Assembly (NCBI RefSeq): GCF_004331645.1
Contig: NZ_SJSK01000006.1
Span: 186,001 to 250,000 of the forward strand
Origin: Pedobacter frigiditerrae
GTDB lineage: Bacteria > Bacteroidota > Bacteroidia > Sphingobacteriales > Sphingobacteriaceae
Length of the DNA: 64,000 nucleotides
Direction of reading: 5' to 3'
The position numbers and the translations under genes are program-made. Below are positions 9,935 through 18,448 of the stretch, one piece after another (the first letter of the stretch is position 1; each line of letters begins with the position of its first letter). The notes under the pieces were generated by a model that saw only the letters and a list, made by a program, of their open reading frames with translations, was not told the DNA's origin and did not search any database.

Positions 9935-9965
9935 TTTGAAGTTTTGCTGTAAAGGCCTAAGTTTG
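9935..9965 (+). promoter_or_regulatory. Bacteroidota-type promoter for the ArsC-like gene
   Basis: TTTG at 9935-9938 and TAAGTTTG at 9958-9965 are separated by 19 nt. This matches the Bacteroidota housekeeping consensus (-33 TTTG, -7 TAnnTTTG). The 5' end would lie near 9970, leaving a leader of about 35 nt before the ATG at 10006. It was the only exact match to the consensus with correct spacing that I found immediately upstream of a gene in this window. Confidence 0.6.
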
Positions 9966-10005
9966 CAGTAAATCTAAATCGTAAATCTTAATTCTAAAAA
10001 CGTAA

Positions 10006-10353
10006 ATGATAGTATACGGTATCCCAAATTGCAACACTGTTAAAAAGGCCCAAGATTGGTTAAAAGAAAACCATGTAGATTTCGAATTTCATGACTTTAA
10101 GAAAAAAGGCGTTACTGCAGAAAAACTAACGGAGTGGTTTGATACGTTTGGTTGGGAAAAAGTGATCAATAAAAACGGATTAACCTTTAAGAAATTAAGC
10201 AAGGAAGAACAAGCAGAAATTAATTCTCCATCAGCAGCCATTTCTTATTTAATGCAAAATACAAGTGCCATCAAACGCCCAATTGTAGAGCAAGATGGCA
10301 AGGCAATTCTTTTAGGTTTTTTAGCCGAAAATTACCATGAAAAACTAAAATAG
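10006..10353 (+). CDS. ArsC/Spx-family thioredoxin-like protein (YffB-like)
   Basis: 115 residues, the usual length for the family. The start MIVYGIPNCNTVKKAQDWL carries the single Cys (Cys9) of the ArsC/YffB/Spx fold in the GIPNCNTVKKA loop; Spx proper has CxxC, and the second Cys is absent here. The middle FGWEKVINKNGLTFKKL and the RPIVE segment are characteristic of the YffB branch, which uses glutathione or other thiols and is not a proven arsenate reductase. It is preceded by a good promoter and stands alone, so it is probably monocistronic. The substrate cannot be read from the sequence. Confidence 0.85.
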   Translation: MIVYGIPNCNTVKKAQDWLKENHVDFEFHDFKKKGVTAEKLTEWFDTFGWEKVINKNGLTFKKLSKEEQAEINSPSAAISYLMQNTSAIKRPIVEQDGKAILLGFLAENYHEKLK

Positions 10354-10461
10354 TAGAGCTATAAGTTCTAATTTTCAGTTATTTAATTATTTCTAAAACA
10401 TCTTATAAAATTTAATGTTATCTGTCCACAAAATCACAGAAATCCATTAAATGTTTTTGAA

Positions 10462-10746
10462 ATGAACTATTATCAAGCATCTAAATTAATTGTAGACTAT
10501 AATCATTTAGTAAACACAGAATTCAAAGGCAAAACAATTTCTGCCTTGGTAATTGCACCCTCAGACCATGAAGGTTTAGATCGATTAATCTATATGGTTA
10601 ACCAGCAATTACATTCTCCTTATTCTTATAGCAAATATCCAATTTTAGATGTGGTTATTGTTTTTGATTATAATCAAAAAGTTAAAAAACATAAACTAGA
10701 TAAAATCTCATTAAAAGAAATTTTGCCCCATTTAAAAACGGCTTAA
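10462..10746 (+). CDS. Small conserved hypothetical protein (paralogue A)
   Basis: 94 residues, unrecognised family. It begins MNYYQASKLIVDYNHLV and contains FKGKTISALVIAPSD, which is clearly shared with the next gene (HLVDQTYKGKTIDKLIIVPA). The mixed strand/helix pattern suggests a small alpha/beta cytoplasmic domain; there is no signal peptide, Cys motif or membrane segment. It is separated from the paralogue by 67 bp and both read the same way, so a duplicated pair is likely, perhaps one operon. Coding is supported by conservation between the copies. Confidence 0.6.
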   Translation: MNYYQASKLIVDYNHLVNTEFKGKTISALVIAPSDHEGLDRLIYMVNQQLHSPYSYSKYPILDVVIVFDYNQKVKKHKLDKISLKEILPHLKTA

Positions 10747-10813
10747 TTAATTTCCTTATACCATACGTGGTACATAATTTTCCGTTTTTTCAATCTTCTT
10801 AATCTTAAGACTT

Positions 10814-11107
10814 ATGAATTATCATGAAGCAGAACTAATGATTGAAGCGAACAGTCATTTAGTTGATCAAACGTACAAAGGCAAAACCATAGACAAGTTA
10901 ATTATCGTTCCTGCAAAACAAGAACAGATCATGAAAATCTTGTCAAACTTATCACTTAATCTTTCCTCTCAGAAGATTTATGCTCAATATTCAGATTTTG
11001 AGATTGTAGCCATATTAGACTACGAAATGTGGTTATGGACAGGTGTGCTTTATAAAGCTACACTTAATGAGATTTTGGCTTCTCAGTTGAATCAAGATTC
11101 AGCATAA
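10814..11107 (+). CDS. Small conserved hypothetical protein (paralogue B)
   Basis: 97 residues, related to the preceding gene: MNYHEAELMIEANSHLVDQ aligns with MNYYQASKLIVDYNHLVNT, followed in both by a KGKTI segment. The C-terminal half diverges but keeps a hydrophobic strand ending in LDYE (FDYN in the other copy), then a KxxLNEIL or KISLKEIL helix. No catalytic motif is visible. Shared pattern in both copies argues that both are translated. Function unknown. Confidence 0.6.
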   Translation: MNYHEAELMIEANSHLVDQTYKGKTIDKLIIVPAKQEQIMKILSNLSLNLSSQKIYAQYSDFEIVAILDYEMWLWTGVLYKATLNEILASQLNQDSA

Positions 11108-11184
11108 AACCTTAATGATCTTCTGTTGTTAATAAACTATCCGTGAGCTGAAGCAGACGGCAATGAACCAATGAACCCACAATT

Positions 11185-11658
11185 ATGCAAATAGAACAAG
11201 AACTACTCATCCATGCTGCCAGGGTTGGCGATATAGCTGTATTAAATGAATTGCTAAATGGTAAAGCTGATGTAAATATCAAGGACGAAAAAGGATATAC
11301 ACCACTAATTATTGCTTGTTACAATAATCAATTAGAAGCAGCTAAACTATTACTCGCTAATGGCGCAGATGTAAATGCCCAAGATTTAGGCGGAAATACT
11401 GCATTGATGGGTGTAGCTTTTAAAGGGTATCCAGCAGTTGCTGAATTACTGATTGAAGGCGGAGCTAATTTAAATTTACAACATGGTAATGGCGGTACAG
11501 CCTTAATGTTTGCGGCTATGTTTGGTAGAAATAATTTAGTTGAACTGTTGTTATTGCATGGTGCAGATACAAATATTTGTGATGTGAGAGGGATGCGAGC
11601 CGCAGATTTAGCAGCACAACAAGGAAACGTTAAAGCTTTAGAATTGTTAGAAGCATAA
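11185..11658 (+). CDS. Ankyrin-repeat protein
   Basis: 157 residues made of five ankyrin repeats at about 4-33, 37-66, 70-99, 103-132 and 136-157. Repeat hallmarks are visible: GYTPLIIACYNNQLEAAKLL, GNTALM, GGTALMFAAMFGRNNLVELL and repeated LLxxGADxN turns. There is no signal peptide, so it is probably cytoplasmic, acting by protein binding. It is convergent with the katE-type catalase at 11785. In several bacteria (for example ankB-katB in Pseudomonas) an ankyrin protein supports catalase activity; a link here is inference from position only. Confidence 0.88.
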   Translation: MQIEQELLIHAARVGDIAVLNELLNGKADVNIKDEKGYTPLIIACYNNQLEAAKLLLANGADVNAQDLGGNTALMGVAFKGYPAVAELLIEGGANLNLQHGNGGTALMFAAMFGRNNLVELLLLHGADTNICDVRGMRAADLAAQQGNVKALELLEA

Positions 11659-11661
11659 TAT

Positions 11662-11742
11662 ATTAACCACAGTAAAAAAGGATGAACACAGATGAATTAA
11701 CCTAATTAAATCTGTGTGCATCTGTGTAAATCTGTGGTTAAT
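11662..11742. repeat. Inverted-repeat element between ankyrin and catalase genes
   Basis: The ends ATTAACCACAG (11662-11672) and CTGTGGTTAAT (11732-11742) are perfect inverted copies. Inside are ACACAGAT and its complement ATCTGTGT, the latter motif repeated (ATCTGTG three times between 11710 and 11737). The element could fold as one long imperfect hairpin. It resembles small palindromic intergenic elements scattered in Bacteroidota; no other copy was seen in this window. Confidence 0.55.
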
Positions 11743-11749
11743 TCTTTAA

Positions 11750-11779
11750 AAAAGCCTCACGAAATTTCGTGAGGCTTTT
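11750..11779. terminator. Bidirectional rho-independent terminator
   Basis: A perfect 30-nt palindrome with arms AAAAGCCTCACGAAA and TTTCGTGAGGCTTTT lies between the convergent ankyrin and catalase genes. A runs and T runs on both sides make it suitable for terminating in either direction. Confidence 0.88.
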
Positions 11780-11784
11780 GCATT

Positions 11785-13947
11785 TTAAGCCGGAACTTTT
11801 CTCGCTTTTTCCCTATCCCAAAAACGATGTTGGGCAATTGCTTTAATAAATTGATCACCTAGCTTTTTAACGTCTCCTTCAATGATAATTCCATCTTCTT
11901 TAGCTGCAGCAGCAAAATAAGTAGCGTCTACAACTGCTTGCGCATCGGCATCTATAGCAATGGCTTTACAGTGTTTAAAAGCTTCATTCAAAAAATGAAT
12001 GGCATCAGGTTCTGTGGCAATGGTAGCTACACTTTTTTTGCCGCCAGGCACATAAACCGCATCATAAAATACCGATGCTACAGTTAATAAACTTTCGTCA
12101 GCAGCAATTGCAGCATTTTTATCTGTAAGAATATTTCCGAGCTTAGGAGCAATGATTTCTACCGTTGCTCCTGCAGCCATTAACGCTTTTTTAACATCAT
12201 TCACTGATTTATCGTTTACACCATCTGCAGCAAGAATGGCAATTTTCCTTGTTTTAATGTTATCCTTAATGGTATTAGCCATACTTAAGGCTTCAGAAAC
12301 TTTAAGCTTCGAGTCTACCTCAATCGGTTGATAATCTGCTGGGTTTCCGTCAGCAGGAATACTGTGATTGATAGGTTCAAGTTCTTGTTTTGGAACGGCC
12401 AAGCCTAAGGCTGCAGCAACCTTGCTAGCCAAACCATTATCTACTTGTGTCAATCTGCCAATCATTTTTTCTCGAATGGCAATTGTTTTAACCTTTCCTA
12501 ATTCAAATCTCAATGCATCTACGATATGATTTTTCTCTGCTTCAGACTGACTGTTATAAAATAACCTCGCTTGACTAAAATGATCAAAGAAACTTTTGCT
12601 TCTTGCCCTTATTTTTCTAGCATCAATCCTTTCATTATGACTTACAAAACCGCCGTCAGCTGCTTTAACCTGTGCAGGATCATTATTGCCTGTGGTATTC
12701 GGGTTGTAACTTGCCTTGCCAACATTAATGGTTTGCCTCATGAAACCATCTCTTTGGTTATTGTGAACAGGTACTACAGGTCTATTAATAGGTATTTCGT
12801 GAAAGTTAGGTCCGCCTAAACGAATCAGTTGTGTATCGGTATAAGAAAATAACCTGCCTTGCATTAAAGGATCATTGGTAAAATCTATTCCTGGTACAAC
12901 ATGGCCAACATGAAAAGCTACCTGTTCGGTTTCTGCGAAAAAGTTATCGGTATTTCTATTCAAGGTTAATTTCCCTATACGCTGTACCGGAACCAGTTCT
13001 TCAGGTATCAATTTTGTTGGATCCAATAAGTCAAAATCAAATTTATGCTCATCAGCGGCTGCAACTATTTGAACGCCAAATTCCCATTCGGGGAAATTAC
13101 CACTTTGTATGGCTTCCCATAAATCTCTTCTATGGAAATCTGGGTCTTTACCAGAAATGTTCTGAGCTTCATCCCAAGCTACTGAATGTACCCCCAGTAA
13201 AGGTTTCCAATGAAACTTCACGAAGTTCGATTCGCCTTTATCATTAATAAACCTAAAGGTATGTACACCAAAACCCTCCATCATTCTGTAACTTCTAGGC
13301 AAAGCCCTATCGCTCATTGCCCACATGATCATGTGCGTAGATTCGGGCATTAGGGAAATAAAATCCCAAAAGGTATCATGTGCACTAGCGGCTTGTGGCA
13401 TTTCATTGTCTGGTTCTGGTTTAACGGCGTGCACCAGATCAGGGAACTTCATGGCATCTTGAATAAAAAAGACAGGCATGTTATTACCCACCAAATCAAA
13501 ATTCCCTTCTTGGGTATAAAACTTAACTGCAAATCCTCTTACATCTCTTGCTAAATCGGTTGATCCTCTTGACCCTGCCACGGTAGAGAACCGCACAAAT
13601 ACCGGAGTTTCAATTTCGGTATCATTTAAAAACTGTGCTTTAGTTAATTCAGGAATGGGCTTATATAATTTAAAAACACCATGTGCCCCAGACCCTCTTG
13701 CATGCACCACACGCTCAGGTATTCTTTCATGGTCAAAGTGTGTAATCTTTTCTCTAAGTATAAAGTCTTCCAACAATGTTGCACCCCTGTCTCCAGCCTT
13801 TAAGGAGTTTTGATCATCGTTTATACCTACACCATGATCGGTTGTCATCTTTTGGTTTGTCGCATCAGCCGTATGTGGCTTAAGATTCTCAATTTTTGCA
13901 CTATTGTTTAATGCGGTTGTTTTCGGGGCAATAGGTTTTTTAGCCAT
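11785..13947 (-). CDS. katE: Large-subunit (clade 2, HPII-type) catalase
   Basis: 720 residues, the length expected for large-subunit catalases that carry a C-terminal flavodoxin/DJ-1-like domain. The catalase core spans about 45-520: catalytic His82 in RVVHARGSGAHG, the Asn in GNNMPVFFI (155-156), and heme-ligand Tyr369 with Arg365 in RLFSYTDTQ. The extra domain, about 560-715, contains the KIAILAADGVND and VYVPGG segments of the class I glutamine-amidotransferase-like fold. It converts hydrogen peroxide to water and oxygen in the cytoplasm. No dedicated regulator is adjacent, but an ankyrin-repeat gene converges on it and stress genes cluster nearby. Confidence 0.96.
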   Translation of the reverse strand: MAKKPIAPKTTALNNSAKIENLKPHTADATNQKMTTDHGVGINDDQNSLKAGDRGATLLEDFILREKITHFDHERIPERVVHARGSGAHGVFKLYKPIPELTKAQFLNDTEIETPVFVRFSTVAGSRGSTDLARDVRGFAVKFYTQEGNFDLVGNNMPVFFIQDAMKFPDLVHAVKPEPDNEMPQAASAHDTFWDFISLMPESTHMIMWAMSDRALPRSYRMMEGFGVHTFRFINDKGESNFVKFHWKPLLGVHSVAWDEAQNISGKDPDFHRRDLWEAIQSGNFPEWEFGVQIVAAADEHKFDFDLLDPTKLIPEELVPVQRIGKLTLNRNTDNFFAETEQVAFHVGHVVPGIDFTNDPLMQGRLFSYTDTQLIRLGGPNFHEIPINRPVVPVHNNQRDGFMRQTINVGKASYNPNTTGNNDPAQVKAADGGFVSHNERIDARKIRARSKSFFDHFSQARLFYNSQSEAEKNHIVDALRFELGKVKTIAIREKMIGRLTQVDNGLASKVAAALGLAVPKQELEPINHSIPADGNPADYQPIEVDSKLKVSEALSMANTIKDNIKTRKIAILAADGVNDKSVNDVKKALMAAGATVEIIAPKLGNILTDKNAAIAADESLLTVASVFYDAVYVPGGKKSVATIATEPDAIHFLNEAFKHCKAIAIDADAQAVVDATYFAAAAKEDGIIIEGDVKKLGDQFIKAIAQHRFWDREKARKVPA

Positions 13948-14023
13948 AGGTTTATTTATTTATCATAGAATACGGTAAACACTTTGCTAACCCTTATGTT
14001 TCAATTATAAATTATCTTTTTGG

Positions 14024-14080
14024 GCATAAAAAAGCCGCAACCAAAAAGCCTTGTTTTTTATGCGCTTTAGTTGCGGTTAG
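14024..14080 (-). terminator. Terminator with an overlapping alternative inverted repeat
   Basis: On the minus strand the stem CCGCAACTAAA / TTTGGTTGCGG (14066-14076 with 14035-14045) is followed by a T run, ending transcripts of the small gene at 14095-14271 before katE. A second inverted repeat, GCATAAAAAA (14024-14033) with TTTTTTATGC (14054-14063), overlaps the first, so the two hairpins exclude each other. Confidence 0.7.
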
Positions 14081-14094
14081 TTTAATCTTTATGT

Positions 14095-14271
14095 TTATAA
14101 AAGACCATATAGGCCATTGCTAGGATAATTAATCTTAATATCCCTAATTACCCTTGGCTTTTTGTTAGCATGAGCAACCTCATTTTTTAAGGATACATTT
14201 TCTCTAATAGCTAAACTTGAGTTTTTTAAAGGTTGGTTGTTTTTTGTTGCTGATTTGATGTCTGTTGTCAT
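14095..14271 (-). CDS. Small hypothetical protein, 58 residues
   Basis: An open frame starting MTTDIKSATKNNQPLKNSSL and ending SNGLYGLL. It is Lys/Asn-rich, has no Cys, no hydrophobic segment and no known motif. A terminator-like hairpin follows its stop codon, and the interval has no other candidate gene, which supports expression. Unrecognised; it could also be a non-coding transcript. The start ATG at 14269-14271 is the first in frame. Confidence 0.45.
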   Translation of the reverse strand: MTTDIKSATKNNQPLKNSSLAIRENVSLKNEVAHANKKPRVIRDIKINYPSNGLYGLL

Positions 14272-14419
14272 GATATAGATTTGATTTTCCGCTAAAATTT
14301 AATGATACCACAACAACACATTAAGCACCATATGGTTTTAAGGTTTTTAGAAAAATCCCTTAAAGCATTAATAACAATGGCTAGCATTAATCACCGTCGC
14401 TGGCAACCTCAGCGGTACT

Positions 14420-14797
14420 TTAACTCATGAAATCAGCAACTGCTTCGTGTACAGCAGCAGGTATAGCTACAGCAGGGATTTGTGTTAAACTATGTTGTGC
14501 AGAATTGTATTTCTCTATATAAGTACCAGAAGTATCATTAAATTTTAAATAACCTTCTTCAAAAAACCTTTCTTCTACTACCTCAGACGCGTCTTTATGA
14601 CGCAAATTTAGGGGACAAACCTTAGTGGTAGATTTATCGATCATTAACCACCTTTGATCCTTGCTTAAATTCTCGATGTTGAACTTGTTTGCATCAGTTT
14701 CTAATAAATAAAAATTGGCACTCTCAAAAAAATAACAGAGTGCAGTACTATTTATCCCTTCTACTGTAGCTTGCTGATTAGCGTTAAAATAAAGCAT
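14420..14797 (-). CDS. Hypothetical protein, 125 residues
   Basis: The frame is open upstream to 14941, but the likely start is the internal ATG at 14797 (MLYFNANQQATVEGINSTAL), because the upstream part reads unlike protein and overlaps the promoter region of the divergent Gln/Asn-rich gene. The protein has a beta-rich N-terminal half (ALCYFFESANFYLLETDANKF) and an Ala-rich C-terminal helix. One Cys pair (Cys in ALCYFF and KVCPLN) is present but spaced far apart. No family recognised. It stands alone between the catalase region and the Gln/Asn-rich gene. Confidence 0.6.
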   Translation of the reverse strand: MLYFNANQQATVEGINSTALCYFFESANFYLLETDANKFNIENLSKDQRWLMIDKSTTKVCPLNLRHKDASEVVEERFFEEGYLKFNDTSGTYIEKYNSAQHSLTQIPAVAIPAAVHEAVADFMS

Positions 14798-14963
14798 GGT
14801 GTTGCATTTGATGATACTATAACATATTAGTCTTTCAAATGTTTTGCACAAGCATAATATGCTTTTAGGTTGTAAGAATTTTAAAACATTTTCTATTTGA
14901 AATCCTTTATGTCTTGCCGCTGCCAATTGGGTAGTGGTCAATCAAACCTAAATATCAAATACC

Positions 14964-15485
14964 ATGGAAAATCAAGAGTATCAACCAGAAAATCAAGAAA
15001 GTAACCAACAAGGTGAAAACACTGGTGCACTAAACCAGAGAGACGAAAACAATCAGCAAAATGCGAACGCTGAGCGCCAAAGTCAAAACGCTCAAAACGG
15101 CGAAACTCCTTACGGCGCTTCTTACCAAAATGAAGAGAATGACAGCTCAAAGGAAGAAAACGAATTTAAAGAAGGGCACGCAGCTGGACAAAACCAGTAT
15201 GGGCAAAATCAAGGTCAACAACAAGGGCAGGGCAGCTCACAAAGCCAGGATTACTCCCAGAACCACACCCAATCACAAAACGATGATCAATCTAATAACT
15301 TCGGACAAACCACTAATCAAGGTACGGGAGGTTATGGCGATCAAGAAGACGGCATAGCTAATAAGGGAGATGGTTCGGGCACTGCAAATCAATTTGACGG
15401 TGCAGATGCCGATAGCGACAAAGAAACTTTTGGAGAGGATAGCCAAGAGAGTGGACAAGAAGAAAGAGGTGATAGGGGACTATAA
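14964..15485 (+). CDS. Gln/Asn-rich, low-complexity hydrophilic protein
   Basis: 173 residues dominated by Gln, Asn, Gly, Asp, Glu and Ser (for example QYGQNQGQQQGQGSSQSQ). By inspection it contains no Val, Trp or Cys and hardly any Leu or Ile, so it should be intrinsically disordered with prion-like composition. It has no signal peptide or anchor. The frame is clean, starts with ATG and is followed 24 bp later by a strong terminator, which supports a real gene. It lies among stress genes (catalase, sigma factor, DUF892), so a desiccation or hydrophilin-like role is possible but unproven. Confidence 0.72.
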   Translation: MENQEYQPENQESNQQGENTGALNQRDENNQQNANAERQSQNAQNGETPYGASYQNEENDSSKEENEFKEGHAAGQNQYGQNQGQQQGQGSSQSQDYSQNHTQSQNDDQSNNFGQTTNQGTGGYGDQEDGIANKGDGSGTANQFDGADADSDKETFGEDSQESGQEERGDRGL

Positions 15486-15508
15486 TAAGGTTAGTTTTTT
15501 TGTAAGAG

Positions 15509-15539
15509 AAGCCCCGATTTTATATCGGGGCTTTTTTTG
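15509..15539. terminator. Rho-independent terminator, probably bidirectional
   Basis: Stem AAGCCCCGAT / ATCGGGGCTT (15509-15518, 15524-15533), loop TTTAT, then seven T. It sits between the convergent Gln/Asn-rich gene and the PAS/GAF kinase gene. Confidence 0.88.
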
Positions 15540-15555
15540 CTAAGCTATCGCAAAA

Positions 15556-18399
15556 TTAATTCTTGTGTCTGGGCAAAGAGAAAAAGAAAGTGCTGCCTGC
15601 ACCCAATTCACTTTCTGCCCAAATCTCACCATTGTGACGGGTAATAATTTCGTGAGCTAAGTACAAACCAATGCCCAAGCCAGAAATATTGGGTGAGGCT
15701 TCATCTATACGATAGAACCTTGTAAAAATATTCTTCAACTTGTCTTTAGCTATACCAGGGCCAAAATCCCTTACGCTAACCGTTACTTTTTGAGCTGTGC
15801 AGGTTAGCGCAACCTCTACCTTATTTGCCTTTGGGGCATATTTAATGGCATTAGACAATAGGTTCACAATTACTTGCTCTATGCGTTGTGCATCGCCTTG
15901 CACTGGGCACTCTGCTAGCTCACTTTTAAAACTAATATTATGTTTTGCCTCAGATTGCTGTATCAGCTCAATGGCTTCCTCCACAATATATTTTAAGTCA
16001 AATTCTGCACGGGTTAATTGTAATTTACCTGCCTCAATTTTAGATACATCCAATAAATCATTTACTAATGAGGTAATTCTACCAACTTGGTTAAGCGCTT
16101 TTTGAAGAAATTTCTTTGGACCCTCTTCCTTAATCTGGCGATCAAGAATCTGTAAATAACCATTTATACTTGCTAATGGTGTTTTTAACTCATGGCTGGC
16201 TAGCCCTATAAATTCATCTTTTTTATCATTTAACGCCCTTACTTCTTCAAACAGCTTAGCATTATCAAGGCTAATGGCTGCTTGGGCAGCGATAGAAATT
16301 ACTAAGGCTTCATGTTCTTCGTTAAACATGGCAGGCTCTGGGTGACCAAAAAATAGCCCGCCAATTACGTGCCCATTACGTGATATTACCGGAACGGCCA
16401 AATAACTCACCACGGGTAAGTGCCCCTTTGGCATACCGAAATGTGGGTCGTTTTTACCGTAACGGGGGTCTTTGGTAATGTCATCAACCCTCACCACGCC
16501 CTCGCCAGAAAAGGTTGGGTGAAACACTGCTGTGTTTCTAGGCATGCCAAACTTTTCAAAAGCTTCTCTAGGTGCGCCAGACAAGGTAAACAGTGTGTAA
16601 GATTCTCCAGCAGCATCCATCTTGTTATAAAAGAATGCGCCAAATGATGCTCCTGTTAATTCTGTTGTGGCATCTGTTACCTTTTGTAAAATCTTGTTCA
16701 AGTCCAGCTCTTCAGAAATGGCACTCATCACCATATTCATGATCTCTAGGCGAACGGTATATTTTTTTGCCCTTTGCTGTGTTATTTTTTGTTGGGTAAT
16801 ATCCCTTGCAATTTTCGAAGCGCCAATTACCTTACCAGTATGGTCTACTACAGGAGAAACCGTAAGTGATAGATGTATTTCTTGCTTGCCTTTGCTATAA
16901 CGTACGGTCTCAAAATGGTCTACTTTGTTGCCATTGCGTATCTGACCGAGTATATAGTCTTCTTCGTTTAATCGGTTTTTTGGAATAACAATAGAAATAT
17001 GACAGCCTATGGCTTCAGCTTCTGTAAACCCAAAAGCCCTTTCGGCTGCAGGGTTCCAACTGGTAATGATACCTTCTAATGTTTTAGAAATAATGATATC
17101 ATCTGATGAGTTAACCAGGGCTGCTAACCTTGCTTGTTTTTCTGACAAGTCTAATAAACGCTGTTCGTTTTGCTTCTGGTTAGTGATATCCAATACCGAT
17201 CCGATAAATCGTTTTGGTTTATTGTTTTCGTGATAAACTTTTCCCTTGGCTCGCACCCACCTTATTTGTTGGTCTTCTTGCCCAATGGTACGGTATTCTA
17301 CATCATAATTGCCATCGGGTTTTTTACCAGTTAAGAGCTGGTCTATAATCGTAACAATACGTTCCTTATCCTCAGGATGTAAACCTTGTACAAAGTCTTG
17401 CTCATAGGTTACTTGGTTCCTGTGGGCAATGCCGAAAAGTTCCCTGCATCTTTCATCCCATTCCATGGTGCCTTTTTCTAGGTCCAAATCAAAAGTACCT
17501 AGCTGCGCAGCAGTTTTAGAAAGTTGGATCTGCTCATATGCCTTTTCCAATTCCATCCTTGCCCTTACTTGTTCAGATACATTTACAGAAATAGCCAGCA
17601 CACCTAAAATTGCACCGTAAGAATCACGATAGGCTTGGTAAACAAAGTTTTGGTAAACCGTATCTTCCTTGCCATGACGAATCAGTTTAACTGGGGTTTC
17701 ATTGGCAAAAAAAGGCTCACCAGTACGGTAAACTGCTTCCATTACCTGTTCTAATCCCTGTTCCTTAGCATCCGGTAAAGCTTCAAATACGGGTTTGCCT
17801 GTAACTTGAGCCAGTGACTTGCCCCAAATGTCAAGCATGGCATCGTTTACCAAATCAACCACAAATGCTGGGTCCCTTAATAGAGACATCGCCAATGGTG
17901 CTTGCAGAATCATGTTGCGAAAGTTTGTTTCACTAAATTCTGCATGTTGTTTGGCAAGGTTCAAATCGGTTACATCGGCAGCAGTATTCATTACACCGTA
18001 TACCTTTCCACTATCATCAAATAAGGGTGTAAAGCTATAGTTGAAATAGAATTCCTTTAGTTCGCCATTAATGGTAAGCTTAACCTTGCTATTGCGGATG
18101 TTAAACGGTACACCTGTGTTATATACCTCATCAAGGTGTTGGTATATACCAGTTCCGGCTAATTCTGGTAGTAGTTCCTTAAAGGTCTTACCAATTACAT
18201 CAGGACCTTTGCCCCAAACTTCAATTACAGCCTGATTAGCTCTAATAATTCGCATTTCCTTTCCAATATAAACCGCAATAGGAAAGGGCGCACTCTCAAT
18301 CATTGCATTGATCTGTTGCTCCTCGCTAGTATAACTAGGGTTTGTTTGGTCTTTACTTAATGAGGATTTGCTGTTTGGTTTGTGGTTAGGTTCTTCCAT
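15556..18399 (-). CDS. Soluble multi-PAS/GAF sensor histidine kinase
   Basis: 947 residues, no membrane segment. Four PAS domains are visible: about 28-148, 155-278, 290-410 (PAS_3 type, ends RFIGSVLDIT) and 420-540 (ends GASKIARDIT). A GAF domain follows at about 550-715, then HisKA with His736 in ASHELKTPLASI, and HATPase_c about 830-943 with the GLGIGLYLAHEI glycine motif. No receiver is fused; a single-domain receiver gene (18449-18823) lies 49 bp upstream in the same direction and is the likely partner. The input is probably cytoplasmic (redox, light or a small ligand), but no cofactor residue can be assigned. Confidence 0.93.
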   Translation of the reverse strand: MEEPNHKPNSKSSLSKDQTNPSYTSEEQQINAMIESAPFPIAVYIGKEMRIIRANQAVIEVWGKGPDVIGKTFKELLPELAGTGIYQHLDEVYNTGVPFNIRNSKVKLTINGELKEFYFNYSFTPLFDDSGKVYGVMNTAADVTDLNLAKQHAEFSETNFRNMILQAPLAMSLLRDPAFVVDLVNDAMLDIWGKSLAQVTGKPVFEALPDAKEQGLEQVMEAVYRTGEPFFANETPVKLIRHGKEDTVYQNFVYQAYRDSYGAILGVLAISVNVSEQVRARMELEKAYEQIQLSKTAAQLGTFDLDLEKGTMEWDERCRELFGIAHRNQVTYEQDFVQGLHPEDKERIVTIIDQLLTGKKPDGNYDVEYRTIGQEDQQIRWVRAKGKVYHENNKPKRFIGSVLDITNQKQNEQRLLDLSEKQARLAALVNSSDDIIISKTLEGIITSWNPAAERAFGFTEAEAIGCHISIVIPKNRLNEEDYILGQIRNGNKVDHFETVRYSKGKQEIHLSLTVSPVVDHTGKVIGASKIARDITQQKITQQRAKKYTVRLEIMNMVMSAISEELDLNKILQKVTDATTELTGASFGAFFYNKMDAAGESYTLFTLSGAPREAFEKFGMPRNTAVFHPTFSGEGVVRVDDITKDPRYGKNDPHFGMPKGHLPVVSYLAVPVISRNGHVIGGLFFGHPEPAMFNEEHEALVISIAAQAAISLDNAKLFEEVRALNDKKDEFIGLASHELKTPLASINGYLQILDRQIKEEGPKKFLQKALNQVGRITSLVNDLLDVSKIEAGKLQLTRAEFDLKYIVEEAIELIQQSEAKHNISFKSELAECPVQGDAQRIEQVIVNLLSNAIKYAPKANKVEVALTCTAQKVTVSVRDFGPGIAKDKLKNIFTRFYRIDEASPNISGLGIGLYLAHEIITRHNGEIWAESELGAGSTFFFSLPRHKN

Positions 18400-18448
18400 G
18401 TGGCAGAGCTACGGTAATGTGTTTTTTAGTTTGGCCATGCCATAACAG

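Noticed and set aside
14798..14941. N-terminal extension of the hypothetical gene at 14420
   Set aside because: The 48 extra codons overlap the region upstream of the divergent Gln/Asn-rich gene and read unlike a protein; ATG at 14797 preferred.
15061..15357. Alternate-frame ORFs inside the Gln/Asn-rich gene (both strands)
   Set aside because: They arise from the biased CAA/AAT codon composition and have no independent support.
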